From Solanum dulcamara (lineage: Eukaryota > Streptophyta > Magnoliopsida > Solanales > Solanaceae): DNA of 64,000 nt. The notes beneath the pieces are model-generated. The model had not been told where the DNA came from, did not search any database, and worked only from the letters and a program-made list of their open reading frames with translations. Both the position numbers and the translations under genes were made by a program. Numbering within the stretch: position 1 is the stretch's first letter; every line of letters begins with the position of its first letter. Shown one piece after another: positions 48,055 to 60,515 of this stretch. The stretch is from positions 14,101,256 to 14,165,255 of the forward strand of contig NC_077248.1 in the NCBI RefSeq assembly GCF_947179165.1, given 5' to 3'.

Positions 48055-48065
48055 TTATATATGTA
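48055..48065 (+). promoter_or_regulatory. TATA-like box of the 5' LTR
   Basis: TTATATATGTA lies in U3, about 40 bp before a CT-rich stretch typical of transcript starts. The copy in the 3' LTR is at about 55605-55615. Confidence 0.5.
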
Positions 48066-49769
48066 TTACCCTTGGTCATTTTGGGATCAAAATTTCCAAC
48101 TCTCTCTCTCTCTAAAAGCCCTACAAGTTCCTCTCTCCCTCTCTCTTCTTCATCTTCTTCTTCTTTTCCATTCTCAACAATGAATTGTCCCAAGAGCTTC
48201 TAGATTTGAGTCCTCCATTGAAGACCCAACCACAAGGTTTTCTTCAAGTCTTCACTAAGGTATGTAAGGCTATCTAAAACATGGGTTGAGTTCACCCATG
48301 TGCCCTACTCTTGCCTTGAGGTTAGATGTTCATGAAAATAGAGTTTCTTGGTATGGTTTGTGTTTGTATGAACTTTGTCTCCTATTTATTTGATGCTATA
48401 GGTGTTGATGTTGTTGAGCTAAGAAGTCCCTAAAATCCTTCATGTTAGTATGAGTTGATGGAGATGACTTGTTGATTACGCCTTGTTGATCTCTTTAGCC
48501 ATGTGATTATGTTGCTTAAGTCAATTTCCTTAAATGTGCTACCCTACTTAAATTGTTGAGCTAAAGTCATAGAGTTGTGCTGAATCTTGAGGAGATGTCA
48601 TAAATGTTTATCTAAATGAGGCTTGATTGAATTGATTTGAGGATGGAATTGACGAGTGGACAAGGTCCTAAATGAGGCTTGCCATTATGACTCAAATTGA
48701 GTTAAGAATGAGGATAGAGTTGATAGGTGGGAAATGTTCCACATGAGACTAGCCGTGAGGGCTTGTTTGAGATGATTGGAGGGAGTCTTATGAGCATAGA
48801 GTCATGGGAGGAGTATCGAACACCGAAGCAGGCAAGAGTATAGTCCATACTCGAACCCCAGAAACTACGCCGCCAATGTAGATAGGGATGGAACCGTTAA
48901 AGTCGGATGCTTTCCATGGGATCGAACTGTTAAAGTCGGATGTTTCCCATTTTACTGTCCTGAAATGATAGGACTCGACTAATCGATGGTATCCATGATT
49001 AGGGAGGCGTTCATGCCCTGGCAAGGTATGGACGGACGTGGCAACAACGTCTAATTGTTGTACTATCACCGGCTCATAGGTGATGGTTGTCGGTTAAGAG
49101 AAACTCCCATTTAGGCCTTGATAGCGCTCCGAGTCAGTTGAGTTAAGTGGCTTATGAGTTAGTCCTGTCTAAACTATTCTTGTTTGACTTAGGACATTTG
49201 AGTGAGTTGTTATGTATATATATATATATATGAGTTAATATTGATTCTTTCTTGATGTTGTTTCCTCGGGCCATTTTACATACTCGTACATTCCATGTAC
49301 TGACGTCATTTGGCCTGCATCGTTTCATGATGCAGCGATAGGTACCAGAGATCATCAACCGGCGCTCCGTTGAAGATCCACTTACACTCCCAGCTAGTTG
49401 GTGAGTCCTCCTAGTTCTCGGAGGATATTGAGCCTTCTTGTACAGTTTTGATGTCATTTCTTTTATTTTAATTGTTGGTAGCCATGGACTTGTCATTGGC
49501 ACCTTCTAGACTTGGATAGAGGCTTCATAGACTAGAGTGTGGGAAGGTTGGACTGTTATTTTGAGGAGTTCTATTTTTTTCTTGTTTTGTTGGGTTGAAT
49601 ATGTTTGGAATTCGGCCCTAAAATGTGAATAGTATGCTATGATTGACCCCTCTTTTGGGTGAATGTGATTAAATGATGAGGTGACTGAATCAGGTGGTTT
49701 GCTTGAAGGTCAGAAATGGCTTTCAAGTGCCGGTCACGTATAGGGTACCCTCTCGGGGCGTGACAAATA

Positions 49770-49782
49770 TGGTATCAGAGCA
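49770..49782 (+). other. Primer-binding site, tRNA-iMet type
   Basis: TGGTATCAGAGCA lies four bases after the 5' LTR end. It is complementary to the 3' end of initiator tRNA-Met. Confidence 0.9.
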
Positions 49783-49982
49783 CAGAGTTCAAGTATACTA
49801 GGGAGTCTATGAAGCCGTGTCTAGTAGAGTCTTGCTTATGAGTGTGTTATGCACCACACTTATAAGCAAGAGGCTATAGGACATTAGGAATTATTTCACT
49901 TCTTTCATACTCTGAATTCGTGCGATAGAGTTAAACTCTATGAAACTTCCCTTCTAATTCGTGCATTTATACGTTACAGATA

Positions 49983-52900
49983 ATGCCTCCAAAACGTACT
50001 GCTAGCCAGAGAAATGTTGATAACGCCGAGATGCCCCAGTCTGAGGCACGCCCGGCAAGGGCTAGAGGCCGACCTGCGAGATACTCAGAGGCACCCCAAG
50101 TGCCATCTACTCCACCTGCACCCACATCAGAGGCAGAATTTCGAGGGGCAATTGTAATGCTCACGCAACTAATGGCTGCCCGGAGTGGTAATCAGAGTTC
50201 GCCGACTCTCAGCTCTAGTTCCCAGGAGCCATCTGCTGCCACTAGAATTAGAGACTTTCTGAGGATGAATCCGCCGGCGTTCACGGGTTCTAAGGTCGAT
50301 GAAGATCCCCAAAACTTTATTGATGAGATGTGGAAGATTCTGAAAGCTATGCATGCTACAGAAATTGAGGGGGTTGAGTTGGTGTCTTATCAACTCAAAG
50401 ATGTGGTAAACATTTGGTATAACCAATAGGAACAAGGTAAAGGTGAAGATGCTGAACCTGCTAGGTGGAATGAATTTGAGGGAGCTTTTCTTGACCACTT
50501 CTTTCCCCGAGAATTGAGGGAAGCGAAGGTGGAGGAATTTGTTAATCTGAAACAGGAGGGAATGACAGTTAAAGAGTACGGCTTGAAGTTCATCCAGCTA
50601 TCCAGGTATGCTCCAGAAATGATTCCTGATGTGAGGTCAAAGATGAGGAAGTTCGTCTCCGGATTAGGGAGGCACGTGAAGAAGGAATGCAAAGCGGCAT
50701 TGTTGATCTCGGATATGGATCTTTCCAGATTAATGGTGTATGCTCAGCAGGTAGAGGAGGAGAAAAGAAAAGAAAGGGAAGAGCACCTGAGCAAGAAGGC
50801 AAAATCAGCGGGCCATGAGAATGAACAAAGGCAAAACAAGGGCAACAGGTCCTTCTTCCAGAAGAGGACTCCCAATTATGCCTCATCTACCGCCAGCGCA
50901 CCTATGCCGCAGGACAGGTATGATCGGCCGGGTCAGAGTCGCCAGACTTCCAGACCCCAGGGTTCTCAATCCTAGGCCAGTGTAAGTCAAGGTGCGAGGG
51001 GGAAGCCATCATGCAGTAAGTGTGGTAGGCGCTACTTAGGAGAATGCAGAGCGGGAAGGGTTGGTTGTTATAAATGCGGCCAAATGGGCCATTTTCAGAG
51101 GGAGTGTCCAACAGGGGGAAATAGCATCCAGCATTCTGCCACCGCACCGCCGGCTAGAGGTAATCAGAGGGGCACTACTTCAGGCACCAACGGAGGTATA
51201 AATCGTTTATATGCCATGGGTAGCCTCCAAGATCAAGAGGACTCTCCAAACGTCGTGACGGGTATGATTCGAGTCTCTTCTCTTGATTGCTATATTTTGA
51301 TGGATCCGGGTGCCACCCTATCTTTTGTGACTCTTTATGTGGCTAGTAAATTCAATAAAATTCCTGAATGTCTTCTTGAGCCTTTTAGTGTGGCCACTCC
51401 TATCGGTGATTCTGTCTTAGCTCGGAGAGTCTATAGAGATTGCACTGTGTCCATTTATCACAGGGATACCTTGGCCGACCTAGTTGAGTTGGACATGGTT
51501 GATTTTGATGTGATCATTGGCATGGACTGGCTCTATGTTTGTTATGCCTCTATTGATTGTAGAACTCAGATGGTCACGTTCAAATTCCCGAATGAGGCTG
51601 TTATAGAGTGGAAGGGTAGTCCAGTTGCGCCTAAGGGTAAGTTTATTTCATACCTTAGGGCCAGGAAGCTAATCTCAAAAGGGTGCATTTACCACCTTGT
51701 CCGAGTGAAGGATGACAGCATTGAGTCTCCATCCCTCGAGTCAGTTCCGATTGTCAACGAGTTTCCGGATGTCTTTCCTGAAGATTTGCCTGGAGTCCCT
51801 CCTGATAGGGAGATTGACTTTGGGATTGATATTCTTCCTGAAACCCACCCTATCTCAATTCCTCCATATAGAATGGCCCCAGCTGAGTTGAGAGAGTTGA
51901 AGAAGCAGTTGAAAGACTTATTAGATAAGGGATTTATTAGGCCGAGTGTCTCACCATGGGGAGCTCCGGTCCTATTTGTTCGAAAGAAAGATGGGTCCCT
52001 TAGGATGTGTATTGACTACAGATAGCTCAATAAGGTCACCATAAAGAAAAAATACCCTCTCCCCAGAATAGATGACTTATTCGATCAACTTCAGGGTGCC
52101 ACATGTTTCTCAAAGATAGACTTGAGATCCGGTTACCATCAGTTCAAGGTGAGGGAATGTGATATCCCAAAGACTGCTTTTTGGACTCGTTACGGCCACT
52201 TTGAATTTTTGGTCATGTCCTTCGGGTTGACTAATGCCCCCGCAGCTTTTATGGATCTCATGAACCGAATGTTTAAACCATATCTCGATATGTTTGTGAT
52301 TATTTTCATAGATGATATTCTGGTTTACTCCAAGAATGAGGAAGAGCATGCCCATCATCTTAGAGTCGTCTTGCAAACTTTGAGGGACCAGGTATTGTAT
52401 GCAAAGTTCTCTAAATGTGAATTTTGGCTTGCATCAGTAGCCTTCTTAGGACATATTATATCTGGAGATAGTATTCAGGTTGATGCTCAGAAGATTGAGG
52501 CAGTAAAAAATTGGCCCAGACCCATATCCCCGATAGAGATAAGGAGCTTCTTGGGTTTGGCTGGCTATTATCGAAGGTTTGTAGAGGGATTGTCATCCAT
52601 ATCATCACCATTGACTAAGCTGACTCAAAAGAAGGCTAAGTTCCAATTGTCCGATGTTTATGAGGAGAGTTTTCAGAAATTGAAGACCAAGCTAACCACT
52701 GCTCCTGTCTTGACTCTGCCTGATGGGACAGAGGGCTTTGTGGTCTATTGTGATGCATCTAGAATCGGGTTGGGTTGTGTGCTGATGTAGAGGGGAAAGG
52801 TGATAGCCTATGCTTCGAGATAGCTTAAGGTTCATGAGAAGAATTACCCAACTCATGACCTTGAGCTGGCAGCTGTGGTATTCACGCTTAAAATCTGGCG

Positions 52901-54713
52901 CCACTACTTGTATGGAGTGCATGTCGACGTATTCACCGATCACAAGAGCTTGCAATATGTCTTCAGCCAGAGGGAACTCAACCTGAGGCAAAGGAGATGG
53001 CTTGAGCTACTCAAGGACTATGACATGAACATCCTCTACCATCCAGGTAAAGCTAATGTTGTTGCTGATGCTCTTAGCAGGTTGTCTATGGATAGCACTG
53101 CCCACATGGAGGAAGGAAGGAGAGAATTGGCGAAGGAGGTACACAGATTAGCCCGATTGGGAGTTCATCTGGAAGAGAACAATGAAGGCGGAGTTACTGT
53201 TCAAGATGGGTCTACGTCCTCACTTGTGGCAGAGGTAAAGGAGAAGCAAGACCAAGATCCCATCCTTCTCCAATTGAAGGGAGTTGTTCACAAATAAGAG
53301 GTAATGGTTTTCACCAAAGGGGGAGATGGTGTGTTGAGGTACCAAAATAGATTGTGTGTGCCGGATGTCAATGATGTTCGAGAGAGGATTATGGTCGAAG
53401 TGCATAGTTTTAGGTACTCTATTCATCCAGGCTCCACGAAAATGTATCATGACTTGAGGGAAATCTATTAATGGAGTGGGATGAAGAGGGATATTGCGGA
53501 ATTTATTTCCAAGTGCCCGAATTGCCAACAGGTGAAGGTTGAGCATCAAAGGCCATGTGGTTTAGCCCAAAACATAGAAATTCCAGAATGGAAGTGGGAG
53601 ATGATCAACATGGACTTTATTACAGGCTTGCCGAAGTCCCGAAAGCAACATGATTCCATTTGGGTGATTGTGGATAGAATGACGAAATCAGCTCACTTCC
53701 TGGCGATTAAGACTACTAATACCACAGAAGATTATGCAAAGTTGTATATACAGGAGGTCGTCAGATTGCATGGGGTCCCTTTGTCTATCATCTCAGACAG
53801 AGGAGCTCAATTCACTTCCCAATTTTGGAAATCCTTTCAGAAGGGATTAGGTTCGAGGGTGAACTTGAGTACAGCCTTCCATCCCCAGACAGATGGCCAA
53901 GCAGAGCGCACCATCCAGACATTGGAAGATATGTTGAGGGTATGTGTGCTTGACTTCAAGGGAAATTGGGATGATCACTTACCTCTCATAGAGTTTGCAT
54001 ACAACAATAGCTATCATGCAAGCATTCAAATGGCTCCTTATGAAGCTTTGTATGGGAGGAGGTGTAGATCTCCCATTGGGTGGTTTGAAGTTGGTGAAGC
54101 CGAGTTGATTGGGCCTGACCTTGTTCATCAAGCCATGGAGAAGGTGCGAGTTATTCGAGAGAGGCTAAAGACAGCCCAAAGCCGCCAAAAATCTTACCTC
54201 GACGTGAGAAGGAGAGACTTAGAGTTTGAGGTGGATGATTGGGTGTATTTGAAAGTGTCACCCATGAAGGGTGTCATGAGGTTTGGAAAGAAGGGGAAGC
54301 TTAGTCCTCGATATATTGGTCCTTACCAGATCTTGAGGCGGATTGGGAGTGTTGCTTATGAGTTGGAGTTGCCTTAAGAGCTAGCCTTTATTCATCCGGT
54401 ATTCCACGTTTCGATGTTGAAAAAGTGCTTGGGCGATCCCTCGTTGGTAGTCCCCATTGATAGCATTGGAATTAAGGATAACTTATCCTATGAAGAGGTT
54501 CCGGTCCAAATTCTTGATCGCCAAGTTTGCAAACTCAGGAACAAAGAAGTCGCCTCAGTCAAAGTCCTACGGAGGAACCAATTTGTTGAGGAAGCCACAT
54601 GGGAAGCGGAGGAATCCATGAAACCTAAATATCCCCATCTATTCGTGCCTACCGAGGAGAATGTTAAAGGTAATGACCATTTCCTTGACTTGAATTCATT
54701 TGTGCCTTCTTGA
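49983..54713 (+). pseudogene. Chromovirus Gag-Pol polyprotein, one frame with eight internal stops
   Basis: The start ATG at 49983 is followed by 1577 codons in one frame. The domains are: Gag (to about residue 350); a zinc knuckle [14 protein letters not shown] at residues 362-375; a protease with the MDPGAT site (Asp about 441); RT with FIDD (Asp 777-778); RNase H ([11 protein letters not shown], Asp about 986; ADALSRL); integrase with D-D-35-E (Asp 1211, Asp 1272, Glu 1308); and a C-terminal chromodomain (about 1506-1560, VEEATWEAEESM). The internal stops are at 50427, 50973, 52023, 52788, 52821, 53295, 53469 and 54375. Most sit where Gln (or Trp) is usual, so they look like C-to-T or G-to-A changes. 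There is no frameshift. Catalytic residues are intact. The chromodomain would steer insertion toward heterochromatin. Confidence 0.93.
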
Positions 54714-54820
54714 GTCTTGATTGATAATTGATTGAGAATTTGACTACTTGAATGACTGAGTTTTAATTGTGATTTGCACCCCGAGTCTATTCTTGATTTC
54801 TCGTCATTCGAGGATGAATG

Positions 54821-54838
54821 ATCCCAAGGGGGAGATAA
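54821..54838 (+). other. Polypurine tract
   Basis: The purine-rich AAGGGGGAGATAA lies directly before the 3' LTR start at 54839. Confidence 0.88.
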
Positions 54839-57312
54839 TGTAACACCCCTCAAAATTTTCCCCTAGAATTCAAACCATTCTTGTATACGGGTAGGGTCGA
54901 ACTCGAGTATTGAGGAGCGTATACATGAGTTGAGATGAGTCTTTGAGAATTTGAGCAGTATTAGAGGTGAGGTGGGGTCATGAAGGACCCCTAGGATCAA
55001 ATTAAATCCAAAAGATTCGTCGTGGCTAAGTTTAGGATGAGTTCGTAAAAGGGTCAACTTGTAATGACCCTATCTTTTTAAGGACATCAATCTGGGTGGC
55101 CCACGACCTATCAAATTAAAGGTCGTCGAGTCTTCTTTCCAACGCCACAAAGAACGTAAATTTTGGAGTTCGAACTCAAAAGATATGACGATCCTACGAT
55201 GAACTAGCATGGCAGGAATTTCATTTTTGGCCTGGGTTGCAACTGCTGGGGAAATGGCCTTGGCGCTGTAAGGGCGCGATGCGCCACTATCGCGCCAGAA
55301 ACATGCCTCAGTAGTTTGGTCCTTGGCGCGATGCGCCACTAAAAGTTGTGCAGGGTTTTTCAAGCCAAATTTCTAGAACCCAGAAAATATGGTCTTGGCG
55401 CTGTAAGGGCGCGACGCGCCACTATCACGCCAGAAACATGCCTCAGTAGTTTGGCCTCTGGCGCAGCGCTCCACTACGATGTGTGCAGGTTTTAGGCGTA
55501 TTCAGCCTGGCGCTGCAATGGCGCGACGCGCCACTATCGCGCCAGGTGCGTTTTTAGCCTATTTTCAGAACTTTGAGGAGGGGTAATTTGGGAACTTACC
55601 CAAGTTATATATGTATTACCCTTGGTCATTTTGGGATCAAAATTTCCAACTCTCTCTCTCTCTAAAAGCCCTACAAGTTCTCTCTCCCTCTCTCTTCTTC
55701 ATCTTCTTCTTCTTCTCCATTCTCAACAATGAATTATCCCAAGAGCTTCTAGATTTGAGTCCTCCATTGAAGACCCAACCACAAGGTTTTCTTCAAGTCT
55801 TCACTAAGGTATGTAAGGCTATCTAAAACATGGGTTGAGTTCACCCATGTGCCCTACTCTTGCCTTGAGGTTAGATGTTCATGAAAATAGAGTTTCTTGG
55901 TATGGTTTATGTTTGTATGAACTTTGTCTCCTATTTATTTGATGCTATAGGTGTTGATGTTGTTGAGCTAAGAAGTCCCTAAAATCCTTCATGTTAGTAT
56001 GAGTTGATGGAGATGACTTGTTGATTACGCCTTGTTGATCTCTTTAGCCATGTGATTATGTTGCTTAAGTCAATTTCCTTAAATGTGCTACCCTACTTAA
56101 ATTGTTGAGCTAAAGTCATAGAATTGTGCTGAATCTTGAGGAGATGTCATAAATGTTTATCTAAATGAGGCTTGATTGAATTGATTTGAGGATGGAATTG
56201 ACGAGTGGACAAGGTCCTAAATGAGGCTTGCCATTATGACTCAAATTGAGTTAAGAATGAGGATAGAGTTGATGGGTGGGAAATGTTCCACATGAGACTA
56301 GCCGTGAGGGCTTGTTTGAGATGATTGGAGGGAGTCTTATGAGCATAGAGTCATGGGAGGAGTATCGAACACCGAAGCAGGCAAGAGTATAGTCCATACT
56401 CGAACCCCAGAAACTACGCCGCCAATGTAGGTAGGGATGGAACCGTTAAAGTCGGATGCTTTCCATGCGATCGAACTATTAAAGTCGGATGTTTCCCATT
56501 TTACTGTCCTGAAATGATAGGACTCGACTAATCGATGGTATCCATGATTAGGGAGGCGTTCATGCCCTGGCAAGGTATGGACGGACGTGGCAACAACGTC
56601 TAATTGTTGTACTATCACCGGCTCATAGGTGATGGTTGTCGGTTAAGAGAAACTCCCATTTAGGCCTTGATAGCGCTCCGAGTCAGTTGAGTTAAGTGGC
56701 TTATGAGTTAGTCCTGTCTAAACTATTCTTGTTTGACTTAGGACATTTGAGTGAGTTGTTATGTATATATATATATATGAGTTAATATTGATTCTTTCTT
56801 GATATTGTTTCCTCGGGCCATTTTACATACTCGTACATTCCATGTACTGACGTCATTTGGCCTGCATCGTTTCATGATGCAGCGATAGGTACCATAGATC
56901 ATCAACCGGCGCTCCGTTGAAGATCCACTTACACTCCCAGCTAGTTGGTGAGTCCTCCTAATTCTCGGAGGATATTGAGCCTTCTTGTACAGTTTTGATG
57001 TCATTTCTTTTATTTTAATTGTTGGTAGCCATGGACTTGTCATTGGCACCTTCTAGACTTGGATAGAGGCTTCATAGACTAGAGTGTGGGAAGGTTGGAC
57101 TGTTATTTTGAGGAGTTCTATTTTTTTATTGTTTTGTTGGGTTGAATATGTTTGGCCTTCGGCCCTGAAATGTGAATAGTATGCTATGATTGACCCCTCT
57201 TTTGGGTGAGTGTGATTGAATGATAAGGTGACTGAATCAGGTGGTTCGCTTGAAGGTCAGAAATGGCTTTCAAGTGCCGGTCACATCTAGGGTACCCTCT
57301 CGGGGCGTGACA
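54839..57312 (+). repeat. 3' LTR of the chromovirus
   Basis: It has the same terminal motifs as the 5' LTR. Differences are concentrated in the first 400 bp, including several CpG-to-TpG or CpA changes in the GC-rich array. Confidence 0.95.
55261..55546. repeat. GC-rich palindromic array in the 3' LTR
   Basis: This is the counterpart of 47711-47996. Two palindrome cores read GATGCG instead of GACGCG, and one CGCGCC reads CACGCC. The transitions are all at CpG sites. Confidence 0.88.
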
Positions 57313-57357
57313 CCATCGGAAACCCTAAACATAACCACCATATCCGCTGCTCAGCCT

Positions 57358-58989
57358 ATGTCTCAGACTGATCGCTCTCAATAACATAATTTTCCCCTCT
57401 AAATCTTAATAGTATTGTACCCATACCAAAATTCTTAGAGAAATCGTGTTTGAATATGATAACATCAAAAATCCAATCTTCAAAATATATCCAATAGAAG
57501 GAAGTGGTGATAGTAGATGAAATCCCACAAATTAAATGGTCTGGGGTAGAGGTATATACAATGAATAGAATCGAGAACTTGCAGTATGTTATCATTGGCA
57601 AATTCACCTATGATAATGCTAATATAGAGGAATTGAGACTGATTATACCGAAACAATGTGACATTAAGGGTGAATGTTAAATTGGACTTCTTCGTAATAG
57701 ACATAATCTCATTAGACTCACCATACAAGTATACTTTATCAATTTTATTTCTAGAGGGGCTTACTACATTACGTGTAAGGATGGGTACTCTTATCTTATG
57801 CGTACATTAATCTATGATGCTAGATTTCAGATGAATACACAGACTACTAAGGCACTTGCTTGGATATCTTTCCCCAACCTTTTACCTACATATTTCGTCA
57901 AAGAATGTTTATTTTCTCTGGCATCAGTAGTAGGTAAATCTGTACAATTGGATCTAGTGACTATTAATAGGACTAGACCAAGTTGTTCAAGGATTAAAGT
58001 ATAAGTAGATCTAAAGGGAGATTTTCCTAATGTTGTGATGATGGATATTGAAGATGAAGCTATTGGGGAGACCAGATTAGAAAAACTACAAATTCATTAT
58101 GACTATGTCCCAAAATATTCTTATAAATGTAAGATGCAAGGTTATGGCAAATAGAAATGCAGAACAACAATCAAATTAAAAAGGGAGGGAAGTAAGCAAG
58201 CTAGAAATAAGGGAGATTTGAATAGTAATAGGTCTGTAAAAGATCTACAACTAGATAAAGGGCATTCAAGAAAAGAGGTGAAAGCAGACAAACCTACTCG
58301 ATCAAGGGTTCTTTATTTTTAGAAGGGGAAAGCTAGAGTTCTATCTAGTGGTAAAGTGGTTGGAGAGCCAGAGACATGAAGTGTAGTGAAACATAACAGA
58401 TTTGCAGCACTTGAGGAAGAGGAAATTCAAACAGACAACTCAGCCAATAAAAAGCAATTGTTAAAAAGTCCCCCTTATTACCAAAAAAATAATAGGCAAA
58501 AGGGATTGGGGGAAGTTGAATCCACCAAAGAAAGGGTCTTGCAAGAGTTTGGAGAATCCAAAGATGATCAACTTATACAGGAAAACACTACAGGAGATAA
58601 AGCTGCAAAAACAAAAGAATGAGAATCAGTCATCAGATAACAGGAAAGAGCATGTTATAGAATCTGATAAAGATACAAATTTAACATATACTAAGAGTGA
58701 TACAAGCATAAATGCTACTAATGGCAGTAAGGTAGATGGAGTTACAATCACAAATGCAGATACAAAGAATACCAGTACAAATGATGATAATGGAAGCAAG
58801 GGTGAATTGAGTGTTTTAAGTGAAATGGAAACTACTCCAGAAGAGGTGAAGGATGGCAAACCAGATCTCATTGTTGATGATAGTAAAACTATTATTGTTA
58901 CTAATAATGAAAATGGTCTGGAGCTAAGAAAGGAGAATATAGAGAAAACAATAATGATAATTTTTGAACAAATAGATGTTATTCAATAG
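57358..58989 (+). pseudogene. LINE ORF1 (DUF4283 nucleic-acid-binding protein), broken
   Basis: The region begins at ATG 57358 (MSQTDRSQ). It contains DUF4283-like pieces: KFTYDNANIEELR at about 57600, then ARFQMNTQTTKALAWISFPN and VGKSVQLDLVTINRTRPSCS at 57810-57990, then a worn zinc-binding YVPKYSYKC segment near 58110. The C-terminal part includes HNRFAALEEEEI (58389), a usual start of the variable tail, and a Lys/Glu/Asn-rich tail to 58989. Several stops (for example near 57677, 58002, 58153) and frame changes are present. In intact LINEs this protein binds the element RNA. Confidence 0.78.
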
Positions 58990-59243
58990 TATCACCAATC
59001 AGGGTATTGCATGATATTGTATCACATAATATTAATTCAGAGAAGCTAGCCTCCAATGAGGTGAATCAAGTTACAGGTCCCAGTGAGAGATGTCTCAGAT
59101 GCAGTTCTGGATAATCTTCATATAGAAGCAGATGTGTCACCAAGATTGTTTAAATGTGCCAAGAAAGGGAAAAAATTATATAGAAAAGAGGAATCAATTC
59201 ATCAGAAAGCAACCAAAGAGAAATAAATCAAGTTTTAAAATAA

Positions 59244-59844
59244 TGAAAGCTCTTATTTGGAACTTAAGGACTGTAAAATCCTAACAAGCTTTCCAAAGAG
59301 TGCACACATTGCATAATTATCATAAATTCTCATTTATTGGCTTGGTGGAACCATTTCAACATGTCAGACACATAAAAAAATACAAAAAAAATTAAAGATG
59401 CCTATTGCAAAAGCCAATTGCAATAAAAAAAATGACTTTTCATTAATGAAGAGTTTGATGTATTAATAGTGAAGAATACAAAACTATAGTTGATAGTGTT
59501 GCTACAACACCATCAACAGGCACAATCTTTTCATGTTACCATAGTGTATGCTAAATGTAACGCTGAGGATAGGCTACTACTTTGGGAAGATATATATATA
59601 TATCAACTAGCTGCAAATATTGAGAATCCTTAGTTAATTGGTGAAGAATTCAATGTGGTTTTGAACTTTGAAGAAAAGATTGGTGGATTATAGGTTTAAG
59701 ATGTAGATCATGAAGATTTCAAAACATGTATACATAGCTGTGACCTTGATGAGGTTCAATTCAAACGAATTCCTTCCACTTGGTGGAATGGCAGAACTGG
59801 TAATGATTGCATCTTTGAAAGATTAGATAGAATTCTATCTAACA
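59244..59844 (+). pseudogene. LINE ORF2 endonuclease, N-terminal part
   Basis: ATG at 59244 begins MKALIWNLR, which matches the start of plant L1 AP-like endonucleases (normally IWNCRG). Further pieces are FIGLVEPF, VTIVYAKCN, a LIGEEFNVVLNFEEKIGG block (normally GDFN) and STWWNGRTGNDCIFERLDRI. Stops interrupt it. It ends exactly where the LTR starts. Confidence 0.8.
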
Positions 59845-60515
59845 TGTTATACCCTATTTTAACTTGCGTCAAATAGTGTACAATATATTGGTGATTCATA
59901 AATTATTTAACTTAAGGAGTCGTCACCTAATTATTTTTAAGGTAAATTAGGAACACCTAAATATTTAACTAATGTAATGTTAAAATTAACTCCAAATATA
60001 AATATCTACTAACTTATATAATTCAAGATAATGGTTCTAGTTATCCTAAATGGAAGGATTTAAGCATCCTTTAAGATTCGTTAAAAACGATTACCGATCA
60101 AACTTGGGATACTACACAAGTACCCCCCCCCCCCTCCAACTATAACCGAAATCGCTAGGACACATCTAAACTAAGCTAAAGTCCTATTACCTCCTTGAAT
60201 TATTTTAAAGTGTAATAAACACATCACTCAGTGCTGAGGTGGCACAAAGAGTGTGTTCACTCTCTTTGAGGCAAGTGAGAGACGAAAAAGAAGTATAAAA
60301 TTTGACTAATTTGGACACATATCCATTTTTAATTGGATATTTTTATTATTAATTAATACACATAAGTAGTTAACATTAAAACTTAAGTTGATATCTTTTT
60401 AATTAAACTTTCTTTTTTCATTGAAATAGACCTCAATTTTATCATTCTTAGAAATATAAATATCTTTAGGTAAATAGTATATATAATAATACTTGTAATG
60501 TAAATTAATTAAATT
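59845..60515 (-). repeat. LTR-like repeat, first copy (3' LTR)
   Basis: It starts TGTTATACCC on the plus strand. About 60116-60465 holds sequence not found in the other copy, including a run of about 13 C at 60123. Confidence 0.6.

Larger units (their letters stand above)
47289..49765 (+). repeat. 5' LTR of the chromovirus
   Basis: It runs TGTAACACCCC to GGGCGTGACA, 2477 bp. It holds a GC-rich palindrome array (47711-47996), a TATA-like box (about 48055-48065), a CT repeat (about 48101) and a TA repeat (about 49214). The paired LTR is 2474 bp. Confidence 0.95.
47289..57312 (+). mobile_element. Complete Tekay/Del-type chromovirus (Ty3/gypsy)
   Basis: The 10,024-bp element has LTRs at 47289-49765 and 54839-57312, a PBS, a gag-pol region with a chromodomain and a PPT. 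It is flanked by CCGTC (47284-47288) and CCATC (57313-57317), a 5-bp TSD with one change. The LTRs differ by roughly a few dozen substitutions (my hand estimate, about 2%), so the insertion is fairly young. All coding domains remain in one frame but with eight internal stops. It inserted into the 5' end of an L1 LINE. Confidence 0.95.
57313..59844 (+). mobile_element. L1-type LINE, 5' part, interrupted on both sides
   Basis: ORF1 (DUF4283 type) is followed by the start of the ORF2 endonuclease, in the L1 order. The chromovirus lies in its 5' region. At 59845 a minus-strand LTR element cuts the endonuclease. Reverse transcriptase sequence was not seen beyond. Stops and shifts are frequent. Confidence 0.78.

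Noticed and set aside
48788..49069. 93-codon open frame on the minus strand (and its near copy at 56337-56618)
   Set aside because: It lies inside both LTRs of the chromovirus, is duplicated only because the LTRs are, and has no recognisable domain. It is treated as chance.
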